Part shown: positions 59,758 to 64,000 of the stretch, piece by piece | How the letters are laid out: the number at the start of each line of letters is the position of its first letter | How positions within the stretch are numbered: position 1 is the first letter of the stretch | From: Chryseobacterium oncorhynchi | GTDB lineage: Bacteria > Bacteroidota > Bacteroidia > Flavobacteriales > Weeksellaceae | Direction: 5' to 3' | DNA length: 64,000 bases | Assembly (NCBI RefSeq): GCF_002899895.1 | Contig: NZ_PPEI02000001.1 | Coordinates: 782,848-846,847, forward strand | Notes under the pieces: generated by a model | The model's database searches: none | What the model was told of the DNA's origin: nothing | The model's input: only the letters and a program-made list of their open reading frames with translations | Translations under genes and position numbers: made by a program

Positions 59758-60705
59758 TTAAGCAGTTTTCTGCTCTTTCAGGTTTTTCTCTTGTTCTTTT
59801 CTCGCCTGTTTTGCAAAGTATTCTTTCTGATATTGTCTCACCGTCTTCCCGGTACCATCATGTCTCCATCCTGGAGAATTGAAAATATAGTTGACTCTAT
59901 CAGTAAATTTTAATCCAGGTTGCTTAATATCTTTCCAGATCTTTCTCCATTCATAAAAGAGAACGGTATCAGGTCTGTTGTCCGGCATTTTTGGATAGAT
60001 TCCATATTTCACAGGAATATTGGGGTCTTCTTTTTGGAAAGTTCCGAATATTTTATCCCAGATAATCAAACACATACCCATATTTTTATCTAGATACTTA
60101 ATGTTACAAGCATGATGTACACGGTGGTGAGAGGGTGTTACTAAAACATATTCTAAAACCCCCATGCTCTTCACAGTTTGTGTATGCACCCATGTTCCAT
60201 ACACCTGTCCTATTGCATAGGCAACCATAATGTGCCAAGGACTAAATCCTAAAAATGCCAATGGAGAGAAGTATAGGTATCTGTAAAGCGGTTGTAATAC
60301 CGGACTTCTGAATCCTGTTGTAAGGTTAAAGTATTCTGAACTATGGTGAGTAATATGAACAGCCCAAAATGCTCTGGAACGATGATCCACATAATGTAGG
60401 ACATAGTAGGCAAAATCTGTAACAACAAAACAAGCCAACAGGTACCAAATGCTAAGATCCCATGAAAAAAGTTTGTGATTATAAAAGAAAAACATCACCC
60501 CCATGGCAAATGTCTTCATAATAAGATCAAGACCAAAATTCATCAACGCCAGGTAAACGTTTGTTGCAAGATCTTTTCCATTATATAATTTCGCCTCTGA
60601 AACGTGGCTGTAAATCATTTCAGCTAAAATAACAATAGCAAATAACGGAACTGACCATGCATATACATGTTCTAAACCATTCTCGCTCATTAAACTCTCC
60701 ATCAT
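59758..60705 (-). CDS. Sterol desaturase/fatty acid hydroxylase-family membrane protein
   Basis: 315 residues from ATG 60705. A TTG at 60723 would lie inside the -7 box (60721-60728), so the start must be downstream; ATG 60690 is an alternative. There are several membrane helices and the diiron His clusters HYVDHRSRAFWAVHITHHSS and HRVHHACN. Members hydroxylate or desaturate lipids, sterols or carotenoids at the membrane, using O2. No pathway partner adjoins; lipid substrate unknown. Its upstream region carries three TTAAGG repeats in 11-base steps. Confidence 0.9.
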   Translation of the reverse strand: MMESLMSENGLEHVYAWSVPLFAIVILAEMIYSHVSEAKLYNGKDLATNVYLALMNFGLDLIMKTFAMGVMFFFYNHKLFSWDLSIWYLLACFVVTDFAYYVLHYVDHRSRAFWAVHITHHSSEYFNLTTGFRSPVLQPLYRYLYFSPLAFLGFSPWHIMVAYAIGQVYGTWVHTQTVKSMGVLEYVLVTPSHHRVHHACNIKYLDKNMGMCLIIWDKIFGTFQKEDPNIPVKYGIYPKMPDNRPDTVLFYEWRKIWKDIKQPGLKFTDRVNYIFNSPGWRHDGTGKTVRQYQKEYFAKQARKEQEKNLKEQKTA

Positions 60706-60720
60706 CACAAAAAATTTGTG

Positions 60721-60773
60721 CAAAGGTAGGGCTTTCGGTTATGTCTTAAGGAAAGGTTAAGGTCTTTTTAAGG
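60721..60773 (-). promoter_or_regulatory. Promoter and phased repeats of the sterol desaturase-family gene
   Basis: The -7 box TACCTTTG (minus strand, 60721-60728) matches exactly. TTAAGG (plus-strand reading) begins at 60746, 60757 and 60768, precisely one helical turn apart, covering the -33 region and upstream. No TTG is present at -33, which suggests that an activator replaces it. Confidence 0.65.
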
Positions 60774-60778
60774 AAATT

Positions 60779-61813
60779 TTAATCGGTGGTTTTGTTTGCT
60801 AATTGTCCGCAAGCAGCATCAATATCTCCTCCACGACTTCTTCTGACCATTACTGTAATTCCAGCATTTTCAAGCTGACGGATATAATTCTCCTCTGCTT
60901 GTTTGTTGCACTGGTCATACTTTCCATCACCAATCGGGTTGTATTGAATAAGGTTTACCTTACAAGGAACCTGTTTGCAGTACTTTATTAAAGCTTTAAT
61001 ATCTTCATCCCCATCATTAATTCCTTTCCATACACAGTATTCAAAAGTGATCACTGAGCCGGTTTTCTGATACCAGTACTGAAGCGATTCCATGATGTCT
61101 GTCAATGGAAATTTATCTGAGAAAGGCATGATCTCATTACGTTTTACTTCGATGGCTGAGTGAAGGGACAATGCCAGTTTCACACGGAGTTCATCATCAG
61201 CAAGCATTTTGATCATTTTTGGAATTCCGGATGTAGAAACGGTAATTCTTCTTGGAGACATTCCCAAGCCCTCAGGTTGGGTAATTTTTCTAATCGCTTC
61301 CACTACATTTTTGTAGTTCATCATTGGTTCTCCCATGCCCATGAATACGATATTAGAAAGCGGTCTGTCAAAATACATTCTGCTTTGGCTGTCAATAAGC
61401 GCAACCTGATCTACAATTTCAGCAACTTCAAGATTTCTCATTCTTTTTAGTCTTGCTGTAGCACAGAATTCGCAGTTTAGTGAGCAGCCTACCTGTGAAG
61501 ATACACAAGCAGTAGTTCTTGTTTCTGTTGGGATAAGAACTGATTCTACTAACAGTCCGTCGTGAAGTTTCACTCCATTTTTAATGGTTCCGTCAGAACT
61601 TTTTTGAAGAAGATCTACAGAAACGGGATTAATGGTATATTCTTCAGCGATTCTTTCACGAAGAGGTTTCGAAAGATTCGTCATTTCATCAATCGAATGG
61701 AGGTTTTTACTCCATAGCCAATCATAGACCTGTTTCGCACGAAACGGCTTTTCTCCTAAAGACACAAAGTAATCTTTAAGCTGATCTAGAGATAATATAC
61801 GGATATCTTTCAT
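60779..61813 (-). CDS. rlmN: 23S rRNA (adenine2503-C2)/tRNA methyltransferase RlmN
   Basis: 344 residues. Radical SAM cluster C110-SLN-C114-EF-C117, preceded by ACVSSQVG, and the C-terminal methyl-carrying Cys in CGQLANK (335). It methylates C2 of A2503 in 23S rRNA and A37 of some tRNAs, aiding decoding fidelity. Length matches E. coli RlmN. The start of the resistance relative Cfr differs; nothing here suggests Cfr. Between it and queA is an inverted repeat (61831-61907) that would be in its mRNA leader. Confidence 0.96.
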   Translation of the reverse strand: MKDIRILSLDQLKDYFVSLGEKPFRAKQVYDWLWSKNLHSIDEMTNLSKPLRERIAEEYTINPVSVDLLQKSSDGTIKNGVKLHDGLLVESVLIPTETRTTACVSSQVGCSLNCEFCATARLKRMRNLEVAEIVDQVALIDSQSRMYFDRPLSNIVFMGMGEPMMNYKNVVEAIRKITQPEGLGMSPRRITVSTSGIPKMIKMLADDELRVKLALSLHSAIEVKRNEIMPFSDKFPLTDIMESLQYWYQKTGSVITFEYCVWKGINDGDEDIKALIKYCKQVPCKVNLIQYNPIGDGKYDQCNKQAEENYIRQLENAGITVMVRRSRGGDIDAACGQLANKTTD

Positions 61814-61830
61814 TTATTGTAAAAGTATAA

Positions 61831-61907
61831 TGTAAAATGTACAAAGTAATAAACCGACGTATTTATTATATTAATTAAAAAACACATTGGACTTTGTACA
61901 TTCTACA
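61831..61907. repeat. Long inverted repeat between queA and rlmN
   Basis: TGTAaAATGTACAAAGT (61831-61847) and ACTTTGTACATTcTACA (61891-61907) pair at 16 of 17 positions around a 43-base AT-rich loop. It may stop queA transcription or fold in the rlmN leader. Confidence 0.6.
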
Positions 61908-61919
61908 TCAATACATAAT

Positions 61920-62969
61920 TTATAGAATTAACATTGCGTCACCGTAAGAATAGAATTTATACTTTTCTTTTACGGCTTCTTCATAAGCTTGCATGATAAA
62001 GTCTCTTCCTGCAAATGCTGCAATCATCATGATCAATGTAGACTTCGGTGTATGGAAGTTTGTGATCATTGTGTTAGCTACTCCGAAATCGTGAGGTGGA
62101 TAAATGAATTTATTTGTCCAACCATTGAAAGCAGAGATTTTTTTGTTTGAAGAAACAGAAGTTTCCAAAGCTCTCATTGTTGTAGTACCTACTGCACAAA
62201 CTCTTCTGTGAGATTCTACTGCATTGTTGATAATAGCAGCATTTTTCTCATCAATGATGATCTCTTCAGATTCCATTTTGTGCTTAGAAAGATCTTCTAC
62301 CTCAATTGGGTTGAAAGTTCCTAATCCTACGTGAAGTGTAACCTCAGCAAAATCAATCCCTTTGATCTCCAATTTTTTCATTAAGTGTCTAGAGAAGTGA
62401 AGACCAGCTGTAGGTGCAGCAACTGCCCCTTCCACTTTAGCGTAGATCGTCTGGTATCTTTCTGCATCTTCAGGCTCTACTGCTCTTTTGATATATTTTG
62501 GAAGTGGAGTTTCTCCTAATTCCTTTAATTTAGTTCTGAATTCATCGTAAGAACCGTCGAATAAGAATCTTAATGTTCTTCCTCTTGAAGTTGTATTATC
62601 GATAACCTCAGCTACCAAAGATTCATCTTCAGTGAAGAATAATTTGTTACCAATTCTGATTTTTCTTGCCGGATCTACCAAAACATCCCAAACTCTGGTT
62701 TCCTTATCAAGCTCTCTTAAAAGGAAAACCTCGATTTTAGCACCTGTTTTTTCTTTATTTCCATAAAGACGTGCAGGAAAAACCTTAGTATTGTTGAAGA
62801 TAAACAAATCTTTCTCATCAAAATAATCCACTACATCCTTGAATAATTTGTGCTCGATAGTTTGTGTTTTTCTATCAAGAACCATTAATCTAGCTTCGTC
62901 TCTGTGCTCTGATGGATGTTCTGCTAATAATTCCTCAGGAAGATCAAAATTAAAATCTGATGTTTTCAT
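61920..62969 (-). CDS. queA: S-adenosylmethionine:tRNA ribosyltransferase-isomerase QueA
   Basis: 349 residues, normal length. The N-terminal [20 protein letters not shown], then [38 protein letters not shown]-type segment ([14 protein letters not shown]) and [17 protein letters not shown] are the canonical blocks. It converts preQ1 in the wobble position of tRNA to epoxyqueuosine using the ribosyl part of SAM. It has its own strong promoter at 63025-63056 and lies 106 bases upstream of rlmN, also a tRNA/rRNA-modifying gene. Confidence 0.96.
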   Translation of the reverse strand: MKTSDFNFDLPEELLAEHPSEHRDEARLMVLDRKTQTIEHKLFKDVVDYFDEKDLFIFNNTKVFPARLYGNKEKTGAKIEVFLLRELDKETRVWDVLVDPARKIRIGNKLFFTEDESLVAEVIDNTTSRGRTLRFLFDGSYDEFRTKLKELGETPLPKYIKRAVEPEDAERYQTIYAKVEGAVAAPTAGLHFSRHLMKKLEIKGIDFAEVTLHVGLGTFNPIEVEDLSKHKMESEEIIIDEKNAAIINNAVESHRRVCAVGTTTMRALETSVSSNKKISAFNGWTNKFIYPPHDFGVANTMITNFHTPKSTLIMMIAAFAGRDFIMQAYEEAVKEKYKFYSYGDAMLIL

Positions 62970-63024
62970 TTTTTAAATTACGGTTTAAAAATTATTGAAA
63001 TTACAAGGTGTAATTTTCGGAGTG

Positions 63025-63056
63025 CAAATATACGACATTGAATACCCCTTTGTCAA
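63025..63056 (-). promoter_or_regulatory. Promoter of queA
   Basis: On the minus strand TTG (63054-63056, within TTGACA), 21 bases, TATATTTG (63025-63032). It predicts a leader of about 48 bases. No preQ1 riboswitch fold is evident in it. Confidence 0.78.
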
Positions 63057-63213
63057 GTATTATTTACAATCAAATGTAAAACACTGACTACGCGGGAGTT
63101 TTTTAGACAAAAAAAGATTATTTTAGTCCCAAATTAAAAATAAGTTGGTTGAATCTGTAAGCAAAATTTACTTTATAGATATTCTCCACACCAACAGACA
63201 TAAAATCATAACT

Positions 63214-63906
63214 ATGAGCAAATATTCAATTGAAGCATTCATTAACGAAACAAAGGAGAATCCGCAACAAAGAGATTATTTCGAGCTGGAAACGAAACAC
63301 CTTTTAGAAATCAACCTGAATAATCAGGCTGTATGGACAAAAAGAGGAAGCATGGTAAGCTATGTTGGAAATATTAATTTTGAAAGACAAGGAATGTTGT
63401 CAGGCGGTATCGGTAACCTTTTGAAAAAAGCAATCAGCGGAGAAGGTAGTAAACTGATGAAAGCCGAAGGAACCGGAAAGCTGTATGTTGCAGATTCTGG
63501 TAAGAAAGTACGTATTCTTTACTTGAACAATGAATCTGTCTGCGTGAACGGCAATGATGTTTTAGCCCATGAGCAAAGTGTAAAAAGTGATATCACGATG
63601 CTTAAAAGCATTGCAGGAATGATGTCTGGCGGCCTTTTTCAGGTAAAGCTTTCCGGAACCGGTCACATCGCCATCACTACTCACGGCGATCCTCTCACCT
63701 TGCTGGTAACTCCGGATACTCCCGTTTTCACAGATCCTAATGCCACTGTTGCATGGTCCGGAAATCTAAGCCCAGAACTTAAAACCAACGTTTCTTTTAA
63801 AAGCCTGATTGGAAGAGGAAGTGGTGAAGAGTTTCAAATGAAATTTTCAGGACACGGATGGGTTCTGATCCAGCCTTATGAAGAGGTTTATCTTATGGAG
63901 AAATAA
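63214..63906 (+). CDS. AIM24/TIGR00266-family protein
   Basis: 230 residues from ATG 63214; the TTG at 63145 would add 23 poor residues. A beta-solenoid-like single domain with repeated Gly turns: GSMVSYVGNINFERQGMLSG, GTGKLYVADSGKKVRIL, GTGHIAITTHGD and SGHGWVLIQPYE, typical of the family that includes yeast AIM24. The function in bacteria is not established; a role at the envelope is proposed for some. It is a single gene with the terminator at 63932-63964. Confidence 0.88.
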   Translation: MSKYSIEAFINETKENPQQRDYFELETKHLLEINLNNQAVWTKRGSMVSYVGNINFERQGMLSGGIGNLLKKAISGEGSKLMKAEGTGKLYVADSGKKVRILYLNNESVCVNGNDVLAHEQSVKSDITMLKSIAGMMSGGLFQVKLSGTGHIAITTHGDPLTLLVTPDTPVFTDPNATVAWSGNLSPELKTNVSFKSLIGRGSGEEFQMKFSGHGWVLIQPYEEVYLMEK

Positions 63907-63931
63907 GCATAAGTAGTATAATATAAAATGG

Positions 63932-63964
63932 CTGTCTTGGATTCTTCCGAGACAGTTTTTTTTT
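63932..63964 (+). terminator. Terminator of the AIM24-like gene
   Basis: A 10-bp stem, CTGTCTTGGA and TCCGAGACAG (one T-G pair), with loop TTCT and a run of nine or more T. Confidence 0.9.
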
Positions 63965-64000
63965 AAGAAGTTAGAGAATATAAGACTTGGAAATTATCCC

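Noticed and set aside
1-64000. tRNA, rRNA, tmRNA, integrase, transposase and attachment sites
   Set aside because: I looked for T-loop-like GTTCRA blocks, rRNA segments and recombinase motifs on both strands and found none that could be supported.

Overview
The window is AT-rich and looks like the chromosome of a flavobacterium of the Weeksellaceae, most likely Chryseobacterium or a close relative. The evidence is SusC/SusD pairs, C-terminal type IX secretion (T9SS) sorting domains, promoters with the Bacteroidota -33 TTG / -7 TAnnTTTG pattern, a PER/CGA/CIA-like class A beta-lactamase, and a short double-glycine 'bacteriocin-like' peptide of the kind common in Chryseobacterium. I see no rRNA, tRNA, CRISPR array or complete insertion sequence.

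Layout. 0-5 kb: two large exported proteins (a double RCC1 propeller with a T9SS signal and a beta-helix protein), then an 800-base gap holding a possible gene remnant. 5-11 kb: Kup potassium transporter, a beta-lactamase-fold hydrolase and an exported adenosine deaminase-like enzyme. 11-16 kb: a repeat-like element, then a SusCD uptake operon preceded by two palindromes, a clear promoter and a small Cys/Met-rich leader ORF. 17-19 kb: a two-gene operon of a class A beta-lactamase and a second serine hydrolase. 19-31 kb: acyltransferase, LytS/LytTR two-component pair, ABC ATPase, patatin, S9 peptidase, dihydrolipoyl dehydrogenase and small exported proteins. 31-33 kb: two further exported proteins, one T9SS-dependent.

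33-37.6 kb: a compact cassette of a GbsR/MarR-type regulator, DCC-family membrane protein, fatty acid desaturase, SRPBCC protein, DUF2071 protein and TIGR01777 oxidoreductase. The promoter regions of the regulator and of the cassette share a 30-base motif (27/30 identical), which strongly suggests one local regulator acting on both.

37.7-47.9 kb is the most unusual part: an operon-like run of an ECF sigma factor; a membrane-anchored anti-sigma-like protein fused to a TonB plug-like domain, a VWA domain and a T9SS sorting domain; a SusC-like barrel with no recognisable plug; and a 1503-residue alpha-2-macroglobulin-like protein with an intact thioester motif and its own TonB plug-like domain. 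The plug modules have in effect moved off the barrel onto its neighbours.

48-64 kb: C1 peptidase, two lipoproteins, the bacteriocin-like peptide, an Old Yellow Enzyme divergent from an HxlR regulator with an array of GTAAC sites between them, an HNH endonuclease beside a membrane methyltransferase, an AhpD-like protein, a fused E1 2-oxoacid dehydrogenase, polyprenyl diphosphate synthase, a sterol desaturase-family enzyme with three helically phased TTAAGG repeats at its promoter, RlmN, QueA and an AIM24-like protein.
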